From Siphonodentalium dalli (taxonomy: Eukaryota; Mollusca; Scaphopoda; Gadilida; Siphonodentaliidae): a DNA stretch of 64,000 bases. Under the pieces are notes generated by a model. That model was not told the DNA's origin. It made no database searches and saw nothing but the letters and a program-made list of their open reading frames with translations. Made by a program: the position numbers and the translations under genes. Location: positions 103,811,319 through 103,875,318 of the forward strand of contig CP136066.1 in the NCBI GenBank assembly GCA_032622095.1, in the 5' to 3' direction. Each line of letters starts with the position of its first letter. The stretch's first letter is position 1. Positions 1-11,540 of this stretch are shown here, piece by piece.

Positions 1-1900
1 TGGTGTTTTCAGTAGGTACACTATATGTCACAAATTGCCCTAGACCCAATTATAGCCTTAATATATCGAGTGTGTTGTGTCTGACAGAGAACACTGGCCA
101 GTGTAAATAGTGGTAAACAGGTCAGGGGTTCCATAATTATATGTGCATGATCAAAGAACTCTTTAGTCTTATCCAACGGGATGGGATGGGAGGGGAATTG
201 TTTTTTGTTTATGTATACACATAGATATATGGTTATTATACTGCCCGATATTAGTCGGCGCCACTCGGCGGGTATATAGTTGACGTCTCGAGCCGCCTGT
301 CCGTACAAACATTTTGAATTTTAACTCAAGAGTCAGTTGTCATATTTGATGCCCTATGGCATGGTGACGGACAAGAAATGGGGGACGAATATGCATAATA
401 TCGCGGGTTGTGACCACCAATGTCTACCAGAGTTATGGGCCCTGTTCGACTTTTATTGAAATTCAATCCATACAAAGTTTTCGCAATATAAGTTAAGTGT
501 CGGTTGTCAAATTTTGATGTGGTTTGGTATGGTGATAGACCAGAATGAAGAATTGAATGTCATTTCTCAATGCATCTGAATGCATCACATTATTTCAGTT
601 CATCTATTTGTAAGTGATAACATTATACAATTAGTATTTTAGTTTCGTATTGTTGAGCAGTAAAGCTCCCAGATGAAGTTCGGAAATTCAATGAGAATAG
701 CGTCACCTTCATTTGGGATTGTCTGAGCAGTAAACAGTAATGTCATTCATCATAACCAATTCAGTTTTATTTGGATAATTGTTGCAAATTAACATTACTT
801 GCAATCATCCAAGATGAGAAATAACCAGAAGGAATGAATTTGATTACATGCCAGAACAAGACAGTATTTCAGACATTAGAAATTTATGAGATACCCTTTT
901 CAATTTCATGTTATGCAACAATCAGGTTAATGATATCTACTAGTAGTCATCATTGAGTATTCACCATGTAGTATCCAATTTGTGATAGAGTTTTTTGTTT
1001 TATTACTTTTATTCAGATAATACAACTGGGTAATATATTAATTTTGTTACTAACTATTTCTTCCGTTGATCATAAGTTTCCTGAACGTTAATACGGTGGT
1101 CCACTGTGAAGTGGTCCGGCATACTGTGAAATCCAGAATGTTGCTAAATCTGAGGCTAAAGAGTCACTTTAGCTGCCTATATAGCACTATAACAACAAGC
1201 ATGGTACTAACATGCTTACAAACAACATTACATGGTCAGTACTTGTAAATTGTTTGAAAAAAAACCCATTTTGGAAAAAAATTACAAGCACCATTTTTTC
1301 CGCCTCTGGACCACCCACCCACCCCGGCCCAGGGGGCCCTATATACGGAATGTTTTTGCAGACCCCCCCCCCTGGATCAACACTATTAAATATAACAATC
1401 CATTTAGGTTGTAGAGTACCAAAATGCGTCTCAGTGACAAAGCTTTTGGTATTAGAGTCAGACAATAGTATTTTACAGTCTGAGTACCAGATCGCTCGGT
1501 AGCAAATTGATGACCCAAGCGACATCGTGGTCAACTATAAATGTTTACATTTAAAATGGAGACAAAAACATGGCGGCATCGTATAATATTGTCTTATTTA
1601 CAATGTAATATGACCATACGCTAGCGTAATTAACGAACCACAGCTAAAACACATGCATAAGCTATGATATATCTGTCTTTTTAATCCTCAAAATAACTTC
1701 ATAGATGCGTATTCTCATCAAATAAGATTAACTTAGGCCTTATATCGGGATGTGATTATGATATATAACACCCCATACAAGGGTTCATCGACAGTGGGTT
1801 CTATAGCAATTTCGTGTATAAATTTGGTCAATCATATCATACAGCAAACATGTGAGAAATCAGAGATTCACAATGCAAACAGACTACGAACTCACCGACG
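1..1900. other. AT-rich intergenic sequence, no gene seen
   Basis: I see no coding or RNA gene. The only unusual part is a short GC-rich, C/G-run-laden patch around 1300-1380, which opens overlapping frames on both strands through low complexity rather than coding constraint. Confidence 0.6.
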
Positions 1901-1904
1901 CAGA

Positions 1905-2205
1905 CTCTGTCATTTTAAGAACATGTAGGTATTACACACAGACACACCAAGTCTCAGCTTAAAATTTTGAAATATAAGAGTGTTATCGACATAAATCGAT
2001 TTTAATGGGAAATCCTATGTTAAAATTTAGCATCGAAAAAAATTAATTTCTTCCATCTAAAACATAATTAAGCGTTGGACTGTGTCATTTTAAGAACATA
2101 TAAGTATTACACGCAGACACGCGAAGTGTTATCTTGAAATTTTGAAAAATAAGAGTTTTATCGACATAAATCGATTTGAATGCGAAATCCTATGTTAAAA
2201 TTTAA
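1905..2205. repeat. Imperfect tandem duplication, unit about 175 bp
   Basis: The block around 1913-2085 recurs from about 2088. Shared landmarks are TTTTAAGAACAT, a run reading ATTACAC-CAGACAC, ATCGACATAAATCGATTT and ATCCTATGTTAAAATTTA. A further copy lies in reverse orientation at about 40165-40390, so this is a dispersed family that duplicated locally. No coding capacity is apparent. Confidence 0.7.
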
Positions 2206-2612
2206 ATATTACGCCACTGGCGGCATTCGTCCCATGAAAATTCTATGGAAGCAAAATGGTCAACTATGGGCGGGTCAACCGATTGAGTCCAAACATGCTA
2301 CCTATGGGTACTTTTGTCCCGAAAGTGTCACGGACGGGTCAAATCGTGACCCCGACGTGACATTGACCTTCAAACTGGTGAAACTGGCGGATTTCTGTAC
2401 TTTTGTCCGGGGAGTGTTTTGGACGGGTCAAATAATGACTAGGACCTGACCTTGACCTACAAAATTGTCAATTCAAGGTCAAATCGGGTAAAACTTGCTG
2501 ATTTCGACGAAATTTGGTGCAAATGCAGCACAAGTGTCTCGGAACCTGTTGCAAATGCTTTTTCGAACAAAGTCATGGGACGAATGTCGCCAGTGGCGGG
2601 CTAACCTGCTAG
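2205..2612 (+). mobile_element. Non-autonomous Helitron, 3' terminal part
   Basis: The right end carries the Helitron signature: a short hairpin (CGCC-AGT-GGCG) followed about 10 bases later by CTAG at 2609-2612, with T as the next base. The internal segment with the repeated GACCTTGACC-type stretch and GGTCAAATCGGGTAAAA also occurs in the Helitron ending at 15741. The 5' end is not clear; a TC start like that at 15044 is not visible. No Rep/helicase sequence is present. Confidence 0.7.
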
Positions 2613-2769
2613 TAGTTTATATACGACCAAAACGTCGGCTTTGGTTCGTTATAACAACGGGGAAAAAACCGTCATAGCCGGCTTACACATTTTATGTTGG
2701 ATCCGTCCTCGGCCTCGGCTTACAAACTTTATAGCGGAAAACTAATTATTTACGTTGACTGGGTGGTAT

Positions 2770-3165
2770 TTAAACGGAGATGGCTCATTCGAACCTCCTA
2801 ATTTTGTCTACGTAATTTGGAGGGACGGATACGATAGGTCGATAAATACACGAAATATTGATATGCCATATTCCAGCCGTTTTTAAATTTTCGCCCGAAG
2901 TCAGACAAACGCTCTTTACTGCTAACATACCAGGAATAGAATAACACTGAACGCTCTGTTCTGTTCCATGTCGTGCAATTGGCTGTTTTTTGTTTACACC
3001 TTGTCGATAGTTGCATTTTTCATTACTTCAATGCGTCTTTTTGGGTTACATAATGCTCGTAGAAAGGTAGTATAGATATGTATCGACCTATTTCAATACC
3101 GGGAAAAATTCAAAAGCGAATTATATTAATCGTATTTTGGAGCGCAAACCGCCATGTGGATTTAA
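2770..3165. mobile_element. TTAA MITE, family 2, copy a
   Basis: TTAA stands at both borders (2770-2773 and 3162-3165). The right terminus reads inward as TTAA, then ATCCACATGGCGGTTTGC, the family 2 terminus also seen at 21504, 22650 and 48664; the left end matches the GAGCCATGTCC-type end of the other copies. Inside lies the recurring segment with the AAGAGCG motif (reverse orientation near 2910-2945). TTAA borders are typical of piggyBac-type insertion; no transposase is encoded. Confidence 0.7.
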
Positions 3166-3716
3166 GTCATCTCGGGGGGGGGGGGGGGGTATCATGCACA
3201 AACTGCATTACACACATAATGTGATCCAGGCGGTCAGCGGTTTTATCTGTCTTCATTTTTTATATAATCGCCGCAACACGAAAATTGCAGGAATATACAA
3301 GCAGAAGGCGATCAACTTGGAAGGAGAACTGGCTGAACGACTCAACAAAAAAGTGATAATCGCATATAAGACGAATTAGAATCTTAAAGATAAGCTTGTC
3401 AGAGCTAAACTTGGTTAATTCAGTATGTAATACAGTTTTATCAGCTGTTTGAAACGGTTGCTATGGAAACAAGTACATTGGGTCCACCCAACATATTATT
3501 TGGAATGAACATGTATAACTAACTTACACCGCGGATAGTATTACGCATTGAAGTTTTTCTGAACTTACACTTACACTTACACTTCTTCTTCTTTGCACTC
3601 ACTTATGAGCAACCTCCATTCGGAGTGTAACCATCATCCCCATAATTGTCGCGTACCGGTATGTCATACATGTATATACAGTGTCGATGTCTGAATACAA
3701 ATTTTTTACAGGTAGG

Positions 3717-6700
3717 TTAAGGTACTGCTAATGTGTGATTGAGTGCTTTTATTCGCCCTTTCTTCCCCTCCTTCAGTTTCTTCGCCAACTCGAGCATAAT
3801 CTTCAGTCTTGTGCAGTGTAGTAGGTAACAGTATCTGTTTGCGGCTATGTTTAATCTGGAGTTTGATGTGTTGTTTGAAATTATATTTGTGACATCTAGG
3901 ATGCTTTGCATTTTTTCTTTTTCCTCCAGATCGTTAAAGTTCTTGAAGTTCAGTTGGTTATATTCTTTTGTGAAATGATTTAGCACTCTCTCCCGTGTAT
4001 CCTGCAAGGCTCCGCACCGCAGCATGAAGTGGGTCCTGTCCTCTGTTTCAATACAGCACATTCTACATCTCCCGTCAGAATTCTTTTTATAGTCAGCTCC
4101 TTCTAGCGTGTATGTATTTGTTAGAAGTTTAAGTCTTACTGCCAGCATAGCGGCTGCCCTTTCTGGGTTGATGTCTGTCTCCAGGATAGGGTGAGTTTTT
4201 CCGACTTGAAAGTTGATGTTGATAAAGCTGAGATTTTTATATGTTATAGCCTGGTTGATGATGAGATTTCTCCAATGACGATTGATCGCTTGCTTCACCA
4301 TTTCTTTCCATTGTTGTCTTGAGTAAGGTTGTTTAAGCAGATGGTAGATCGTATTTCATTAGGAGCATTTTGGATTTAATGAACCAACTGTGACTTTCTT
4401 TGTTCTGCTAGCCTTCTCTCGGTGGATTTTTCAGATTGAGTACAGATGTTATAGTAGAAGCATAGTGTTTTTAAGTTGATCTGTGCTTCGACTGGCAGCA
4501 GTCCAGTTAGGATGTAGATCACTGGGTCAGCAACGTTCACGGGAAGCGATAGTATTCGTTTGAGAAGCTTCTTTTGGAACATCTCCAGATCAATCAGATT
4601 TCTTCCATATGGTAAAAGGATTTCGCAGCCATAAGTCAGTACTGGGATAATATACGTGCGGTAAAGATGGATACAGCTAACAGGGTCCAAGCCATTCATT
4701 CCATGCATTCCCACTGGCATCAGACTGTATGTGGATCTTCGTGCTTTCTTGATGTTGGATTCTATTGACTTCTTGGCTGATAGGTCCATGCTGTTCGAGC
4801 GTATTATACCAAGGTGTGGGGTATTGTTCACAGCAGGCAATATCATCACCATGCATCTTCCATGTTAAAGTGGTCTTCTTTCGGTTAACATAGTAGTTTG
4901 GATGGATTTCCAAGGTGACGCTCTTTTGCGGCTGTAGTTTGTATCTGTGTAGCCTGCTATAGTGATGAGCATAGTTAATAAGAATTTGTAGCTCTGCCGG
5001 ATTAGGACTAAATACTGCGATGTCGTCCGCGCATGCCGCAGCGTTGACTCTGATGTTTCCAATCTTCGGACCGACATCTGCCTTCAGGAATACATCCAGT
5101 AGGTCTTCCATATAGATATTGTACAGGTCGGCGCTCAGTATTCTACCTTGTCTCACTCCTTGTTCGATGGTAAAATCGTTAGACATCTTTCCGCCCCATT
5201 TCACAACTGATGTACATCCGTTATGTAGGTCGTCGATCAGCTTCCATACTTCATTCTTGATATTAAACTGTGCCACTTTCCGCATGAGCATCTGGTGGCT
5301 AACTACATCGAACGCCGATTTTGCATCTAAGAATGCAACATACAGTGGTTGATGGAGATCACGACTTTCTCCGATAGTCTCTTCAAGCAGTAAAGCACTG
5401 TTGAGCGGTGAAGAACCAGCTGTGAAATCTCTCTGGATAGGCGACTGCAATGGTAAGGCAGCATCTCTCAGATCAAAACGCAGGACGTGTTCAAGAATCG
5501 TTAGCAAGACAGATAATATGGTGATTCCCCTGTAGTTACCAGAGCTGCATTTATCGCCTTTCTGTTTGTAGATTGGTGTTACCATCCCAGTTTTCAGCTC
5601 ATCTGGAATATGTTGGGTACGAAGAATTTCATTAATGATATTTGTAATTTCTTGTAGGGTTGTCTCAGAAGCATAAGCTAGGTGTTCTGTTGTAAGACCG
5701 TCTAGGTCTGCTGCTTTACCTTTCTTCATGCAGCTTATTATCTTCTTCAGTTGTTCGCAGTTGATTTTTGTGGTGGATTCAGAAGAATACATAGATTCTT
5801 TGAGGATGTTGTAGTCTTCGTTACATAACTTATGAAAGTTGTGGATGTATTCGCTATCTTTGGATTTTGCGAGTTCGCTGAAGTGAAGATTCCAACCGTT
5901 AATAACTTCAGAATCGCTGAAGATCTTTCCGTCGACATGGAGATCAGAGATGAATTGTTGTGATTTCCCTCTTTGTCGCTTAATCATCTTGTACATCATA
6001 CTTCTGTCTTTTTCACCAGCATTAAGTATCTTCTCTCGCAGGTCACGATTTTCTTGACATATGGCTTTATTGACTTCGTGTCGATAACATTTCCTGGCAT
6101 CTTTCTTAAGCTGACTTAAGTGGCCCTCGTTTGGTTTCCCGTAGTCTCTCCATCGCTTTGAAATCGAACGGTACTCATGTAATTTTTCAGAGATCATGTC
6201 GTTCCATACAGCTAATTTTGGGTTGTTCTTTCTTTTGCCCTTTTTCTTTGGAGCTGATTCTTCAGCAGCAGTGACCATGATATTAATTACTTCTTTGATG
6301 TTGTCGCCAGATTGTTCTGTAAGTAAGGAGCTGCCGTTTTTGAATTTCCGGAGTCCCTCATCAAGCCGTCCTTGATATTTTGTTAGATCCACCTTCTCCC
6401 ATCTGATTCTTGGTGTAGAATTTTGGTTGGGGGTCTCTATTACTGAATCGGATTGTAACATGTGGTTGATTGTTAGACATTTTGGTAGATGATCAGAGGT
6501 ATTCGCTTCCATCTCGACTATCTCAGTTGCGAGCCCTTTTGTGTTTCTCGGGTACATGATGAAATCGATTTCCGACACACGTATACCCTTAACATTCATG
6601 AATGTGTAGCCGTTAGTATTTGTTGTTAGATTAGCGTCCGCCATGAAGCTCCGTAGGGCTATCGCACGATCTGAATTGTTAGCGATGTTCACGTCTTCAT

Positions 6701-7240
6701 TCAGGTCGCCTCCGATATATATCTTGTGAGTATCAGCATACTTGTAGTATATCTCACGCAGTTGGTCTAACAGCTCTTCATACTCTCTGGGCTGTGCGTT
6801 TGATCTTGTCGGCATATATACGCTGATGGTTAGAAGTGGTTCAGTTATTTTTAATTCGATGCATTGGATACGAGTACCGCCGTCTGACACCGCTCTCACA
6901 TGTTTGTCCAAAGATCGTTTCCATAGGCATGCTACACCGCCGCATCCCCTATGTGGTTTTATCGGAAGAAGAGGATCTTGAGTATCTACAGCTTTTCCGA
7001 TTCCGGTCATTTCTGCGTTGATTTCATTAAGAAGGTTTAATTCAAAGTCGAACAACCAGTGTTCTTGGATTAAGAATATGTCAATTTTTTTTAGCAGATC
7101 CTTGAAGGTTTGAGCACATGATTTGATGTTTTTACAATTGTAGGTTAAAAGACATAATTTAGAATGTACGGTTGATTCGGATGATTCAGTAGATGTTATC
7201 TTCTGCCGCGGTGAGTCTGGCCTCGGTACAAAAAACGATG
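3717..7240 (-). pseudogene. LINE ORF2: AP endonuclease + reverse transcriptase, frameshifted
   Basis: The polyprotein would nick target DNA (APE domain) and reverse transcribe the element RNA. From the first Met at 7055, the APE part shows GGDLNED (residues about 115-121) and SDH (187-189). The RT part shows motif A FLDAKSAFD (575-583), GVRQGR (633-638) and motif C CADD (675-678), a Cys variant of the usual F/Y-ADD. The frame is open upstream of that Met to near 7240 and there encodes the missing N-terminal APE strand (including QEHW), so the Met is not the true start. The first frame runs to 4677, but homology moves to a second frame near 4845 (HLGI, ARRSTYSLMP, YGCEILLP), stops at 4376, and resumes in another frame from about 4340 to 3717. 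That last part ends in a Cys/His knuckle (CRMCCIETEDRTHFMLRC). At least two frameshifts and one stop therefore disable it. Confidence 0.85.
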
Positions 7241-8581
7241 CTGATTATATCCTTCGTCTTGTGTCCTCGCATTATAGTCGTCGTTTCTGTGTTGTGGTTC
7301 GTTACCTTCGTTGAGTATTTTCCTCCACCATTGGCTAATGGGGGCTACCCTGCGACCTCCTCTGGTTGAACAGACGCTTCCTCCGCTGTTTAGTGGGTGC
7401 GTCATACTAGGTATTGTGGATTCGTTGAATCTATTAGGGTAACTATCATTCTGTCGTGATATTGGAAGAGCAGTATCTTGGTTTGAGGTAAGTTGAGAAC
7501 GATGGTTTTCGTATTGCTGTCTATTCGATGAAGCTGTCTCCTTATTAGTCGTGTTGTTTTGCCGAGAGTGTACATAATGAACAGCGCTCAATTGAGAATG
7601 AGATATTACATTGTGACGTCGTTCTGTATACTCCGGGTCAGTGTTGACATGAGGATGTAATTGCGTATGATGGTTTAGGTTGGCATTTTGTGCTTGGAAG
7701 CTGAGTGAAGCTCCGATTACATCCGGTGCTGATGGTTTATTTGCTGCATGGATATGAGTTCTTGGCGAGTTTGTTTTCGTTTTGGCAGCATTGTTTGCAG
7801 TTTCTGTAGCAGGATGTTTAGATGTTGTAATGTTCTCATTCAACAGTACAGATTCCATTTTATCAAGCTGGTTATTGATTTGTTTCATTACAATGTTTGT
7901 CACACGATGTTGTAATTGATTGTATCCTTCTGAAATTGTTGATATAGGAGGATTCATAGGAGGATTCATAGCAGGTTGTTGTTGGGTGTTCACATGAGTA
8001 GATTTGTTTTCTGGTAGAATGAGTATTTGTTTCTTTAGCAGATCATTGCTTTTCTCTAGCTCGTTGATCTTCATTTCTAGCTTCTGTATGTACGATTTAA
8101 ACCAGATTCTCTCCTCATCAAAATCCTTTATGATACGCTCTTTCAGTTTAATATCTTCCTCTCTTTTGCGCACTTTTTGTCCCCGCACTCTTAATTGTTT
8201 AGAGTTCATTTCGTTAAGGTTATTGGTCGTCTCGACATGTTGCTCTTTACTCGGAGCTGGTTTTGATGGTGTATGGTTGGTCTCTTTTGGTTGATCTATC
8301 ACAATGACAGTATTATTCTCAATATGGTTAGATTGTTCACCTTCTGTAGAGTTTATCTCCAAACTGTTGACACACAATTCATCCTCTTCGCTATCTGGTC
8401 CGCATTCCTTGTGGAACATCATCCCACATTGAGCACAATCACGTTGTTTCGAGTTAATTGGATTGTCGCACACTTGACAGTCGATCCGGCTATCCATATT
8501 TATTTCCGCTTCGAGCAAGTTCACTGCTATCGATGTTTCATTAGGATTAACATTAGGAACGAAATTGAGGAAGTCATACAC
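7196..8581 (-). CDS. LINE ORF1: zinc-finger/coiled-coil RNA-binding-type protein
   Basis: A 461-residue protein, expected by analogy with other LINE ORF1 proteins to coat element RNA in the RNP. Near the N-terminus is a partial PHD-like finger: C35-x2-C38, C49-x2-C52, H57-x2-C60 and C70, short of the full Cys4-His-Cys3 set. A charged heptad-rich stretch at about 121-189 (rich in K, E and L) is a likely coiled coil for multimerisation. The rest is Asn/Gln/His/Ser-rich and low in complexity, with an Arg/Gly-rich tail. It ends 31 bases after the end of a T6G heptamer and overlaps the ORF2 frame, which lies at -1. The start at 8581 is the first Met of the frame and gives the finger a natural N-terminal position. 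No disabling change is visible. Confidence 0.75.
   Translation of the reverse strand: MYDFLNFVPNVNPNETSIAVNLLEAEINMDSRIDCQVCDNPINSKQRDCAQCGMMFHKECGPDSEEDELCVNSLEINSTEGEQSNHIENNTVIVIDQPKETNHTPSKPAPSKEQHVETTNNLNEMNSKQLRVRGQKVRKREEDIKLKERIIKDFDEERIWFKSYIQKLEMKINELEKSNDLLKKQILILPENKSTHVNTQQQPAMNPPMNPPISTISEGYNQLQHRVTNIVMKQINNQLDKMESVLLNENITTSKHPATETANNAAKTKTNSPRTHIHAANKPSAPDVIGASLSFQAQNANLNHHTQLHPHVNTDPEYTERRHNVISHSQLSAVHYVHSRQNNTTNKETASSNRQQYENHRSQLTSNQDTALPISRQNDSYPNRFNESTIPSMTHPLNSGGSVCSTRGGRRVAPISQWWRKILNEGNEPQHRNDDYNARTQDEGYNQHRFLYRGQTHRGRR
7229..7235 (-). promoter_or_regulatory. Candidate -1 ribosomal frameshift heptamer (U UUU UUG)
   Basis: On the minus strand TTTTTTG is phased in ORF1 as T-TTT-TTG, the X-XXY-YYZ arrangement of -1 slippery sites. 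The ORF2 frame is the -1 frame. It has a TAA about 20 bases upstream of the heptamer and is then open through the ORF1 stop (7196-7198) into the APE domain. The heptamer thus sits inside an overlap of only about 45 bases. I have not established a downstream stimulatory structure. Confidence 0.45.
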
Positions 8582-8660
8582 AAAAAATCAATTGAAGTGG
8601 CCATTGTGACATTATGTGGGATAATGGTTGTCATGGAAAACATAATTTTGTTCATATAAG

Positions 8661-9750
8661 TCCGTATTTTATCTCCAAAGTGAATGAATTTCTGATATAG
8701 GACCTGTTGGTGGAATTAATTCTGAGAAATTATTCGCAATCCTTATCATTTTCATTCGAAAATGGTAATTTTGCGATATTTTCGCTATCAGTTGCCATGG
8801 CAACACGATATATGTTATGTATTAAAATTACCAACTCAACCCGAAAACTCTAATACTAATACTAACCAAACGCAATCGCTCTATATTTACTTTGTATGGC
8901 TATATTTAATGTTTATTTGTGAGGGTAAAATTAAAATTCACTTGATTTATCTTTAGTATAGTGTCCGGCCGCGGGTCGTAATTGCACAAATACCATAAAA
9001 AGTGGTATCTAAAAATGTGATGATCTAAACTTAAGGTTATCAAAAGTAAACAATGACCATATGAAATAAAGTATATCATATATCAAGTTGAACATAGTGG
9101 TGACGCCCTATTTTTTTTGTGCATTTATGAAGGGATTACATTTAAGACTAAGGCATTAGGGTTGGCGGCATATGAGACCACCAAAAAAATAAATAGACAG
9201 AAAAATGACACTTTTTTCAATGACCTTGACCTTAGTGGTTGACCTTGATCCTATATGTCCTATTGGCCCAGTTCATTTGATGGACCATTGATTGCACTAT
9301 GAGTTCACATCATATATTCAAACACAAGTCTAATTGTTTCCAAACCGCGGAATTTTTTCACTTTTCCCCAAATATTTTATGCCGTTACCATGGAAACCAG
9401 AAATTCTCCTGAACCATGACCCGCAGCCCGGGCACCCCCCTCCAAAATTGTTTCCTATATCCCATGGTACATATCGGCAAAGTTTCATGCTTTAATCCGG
9501 TCTGACACGATTTTACTCAATTTTTACCCTAAATGACTGGGCTATATCCGTACAAACCCCACGATGGTTCACGTCATCGTGGAGACATTTGCAGTGTGAA
9601 TGCCCCATCAATTGCACTTTGGGCGCACCAATATGTTTCTCTTTAAAATAACTTTCCTTTGACAACATTCAGGCGATACATTTTCTTTTGTCCTCCACAT
9701 GAACAACCCGCGATTGTTTACGTCGTCATTTAAAATTGTGCATCATAAAG
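8661..9750. other. Intergenic, no gene seen
   Basis: AT-rich sequence with a short stretch of CCTTGACC-type words around 9225-9255 resembling the interior of the Helitrons at 2.4 and 15.6 kb. No ORF with recognisable content. Confidence 0.5.
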
Positions 9751-10012
9751 ACATAATACGGACTTATTCGGGTGCGTGAAACTTTTAAGTTAGTACGCAG
9801 GCACTAAGTCAACGGTGGGAATGTAGCATTCTACTAACATCGCCGAAAATCTCAAAGAAATCGACCATTCCACTCCATGGAAATCATCGTCTGACATACG
9901 CTTAATTGTAAATATTTACATCTAAATTCGGACGCAACAATCGGCGATAAACTAAAGCAACTTAGTTCGCCATCGAGAGTCTTTGCACTTAATTAATATA
10001 TAAGAATGACGG
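9751..10012. repeat. Dispersed repeat of about 260 bp, first copy
   Basis: Matches 54762-55024 along its whole length in the same orientation, roughly 80-85% by eye. Shared blocks are TTCGGGTGCGTGAAAC, GAATGTAGCATTCTACTAAC and AATTAATATATAAGAATGA. Both copies stop at the same place, so it is a discrete element. No terminal repeats or coding frame are visible. The TATATAAG near its end resembles a TATA box. Confidence 0.75.
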
Positions 10013-10714
10013 TAGGTGCTGTAAATTTTGATTAATATTCGTAATAATAACTACATTGAACAAAATTATTCTCCATTTCTATTTGATCACCTTACCTGAG
10101 TGTTTCACATCACGCAAATAGGCTAACAAACTCAACGAGTCATCCACAGTTTTTATACCCTGACTAATCTATCCCCGATGATTTCTGTTGTCGCCGGGAC
10201 ATCTTCAGTTTTATCATTTTTATAAATTAAGTATTATATTACTTATACTGTTTACCGTCTCTACTTTCCCCAATGCATTTGGGTCGCCCATACAGCGATG
10301 ATGCGGAGTGAGGTACATGTACTAAAACATCTTCAGTTTATCATTTATTCATATGTTTGGACGACAACGGGGTATGTTTACTGCATGCATCGAAGCTATG
10401 TTGATGATATGTCTGATAACTGAGTGTGGGTCATTTGTTCAAATCACACGTATACAAACCTTTTTGAAAGAAATATGTTTGTGTAACCTTTGTTTGTTTA
10501 TTTAATGGTCATTTCTTAATTTATTTATCAGCATCGGTATGCTTAAAGGACTCCTAATCGTAGCCTTTCAATCAGCCCTCACAAAAAGCACGCATGCAGG
10601 GATGACACACATCGAATGTCCACCAACTTGAAGGACAGTGAAAGAAAGAAGTGATTTATTCCACTGAGCCCGAGCCACATATACCTTTAAATATATATAG
10701 CCATGCTTGCAATT
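10013..10714. other. Intergenic, no gene seen
   Basis: No coding, RNA or clear repeat structure recognised. Confidence 0.5.
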
Positions 10715-11540
10715 ATATTATATCTCACGTGACTTTTTCGCATTCTGATTGGATGCACACTGCTTTACTATTATATAAAAAATGAATGTCTTGTGGTTGA
10801 CTATGCCAAAATAGTGTTCCGAGGGGAGGAATAGTCCACGAGTCGCAGTCGGGTGGAATATTCCTCCTCTCGGACCACTATTTTGGCATAGTCAACGACA
10901 GGACATTCATTATTTATTATATTATATCGAACTTTGGTGCCAATTCTCACACAATTTCTCTGTCTGATTTGTCACAATTTTATTTAACGTGAATTTTGGA
11001 AATCGATCTCAGATTTTACAATTTACAGCAATCTTTTGACGATGGCCGGGGATCATAGCTATGTTATTAGTTATATCTAGCAGCATCTCTTCGTGATTCA
11101 TGCATTTATTTCTATAAATACGTCATTAGCAAAGACATTTTTTGCGAAATTTTAGAAGTGGTTGGTTCGTTTTAATCGAAGTTAACTTGCTTAACTTCGA
11201 TTAAAACGGAAATAACGTCCACTGGCATAACACAATTAGGACTTGCCGATTGCCAACTAAACGGACAAACTATTAAATACACTGGATAGCAATGATCGGA
11301 CATTTGTAAGATCATTACAATTCACCAATGATATAAAACCAATATTGCAACAGTTATTGTACAAGGTATAGTTTAAGATTGGCCGTATCTTCAGGCGGCA
11401 ACCCGATTTCGCTAAATGAATTTGTTACTATAAATAGAAAAAGAATAGTAGGCATGTAGGAATCCTACTGGGGTACTATCGTAAAATAGTATAGCAGTGT
11501 GCAGCCAATCAGAATGCGAGAAATTCACGCGAGATATAAT
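10715..11540 (+). mobile_element. Hairpin-bearing inverted-repeat element P, copy 1
   Basis: Ends carry a terminal inverted repeat of about 55 bp: ATATCTCACGTGACTTTTTC at the left (from about 10722) and its complement at about 11485-11540. Next to the left end sits a long hairpin (about 10793-10916) whose arms contain GACTATGCCAAAATAGTG. The interior has no ORF. A second copy follows immediately in opposite orientation. It is a non-autonomous DNA element; I cannot name the superfamily. Confidence 0.75.

Larger units (their letters stand above)
3563..8660 (-). mobile_element. LINE retrotransposon, two ORFs, decayed
   Basis: A minus-strand non-LTR retrotransposon. Order 5' to 3' is ORF1 (8581-7196), ORF2 (about 7240-3717), then a short 3' UTR ending in a simple repeat of TGTAAG units at about 3595-3564. 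The 5' boundary is uncertain because nothing distinctive marks it upstream of 8581. ORF1 is open throughout, while ORF2 is intact through the RT core and broken in its last third, so this copy is no longer autonomous. The APE plus RT architecture with a zinc-finger/coiled-coil ORF1 belongs to the broad CR1/L2/I/Jockey assemblage; I do not assign a clade. Confidence 0.85.
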
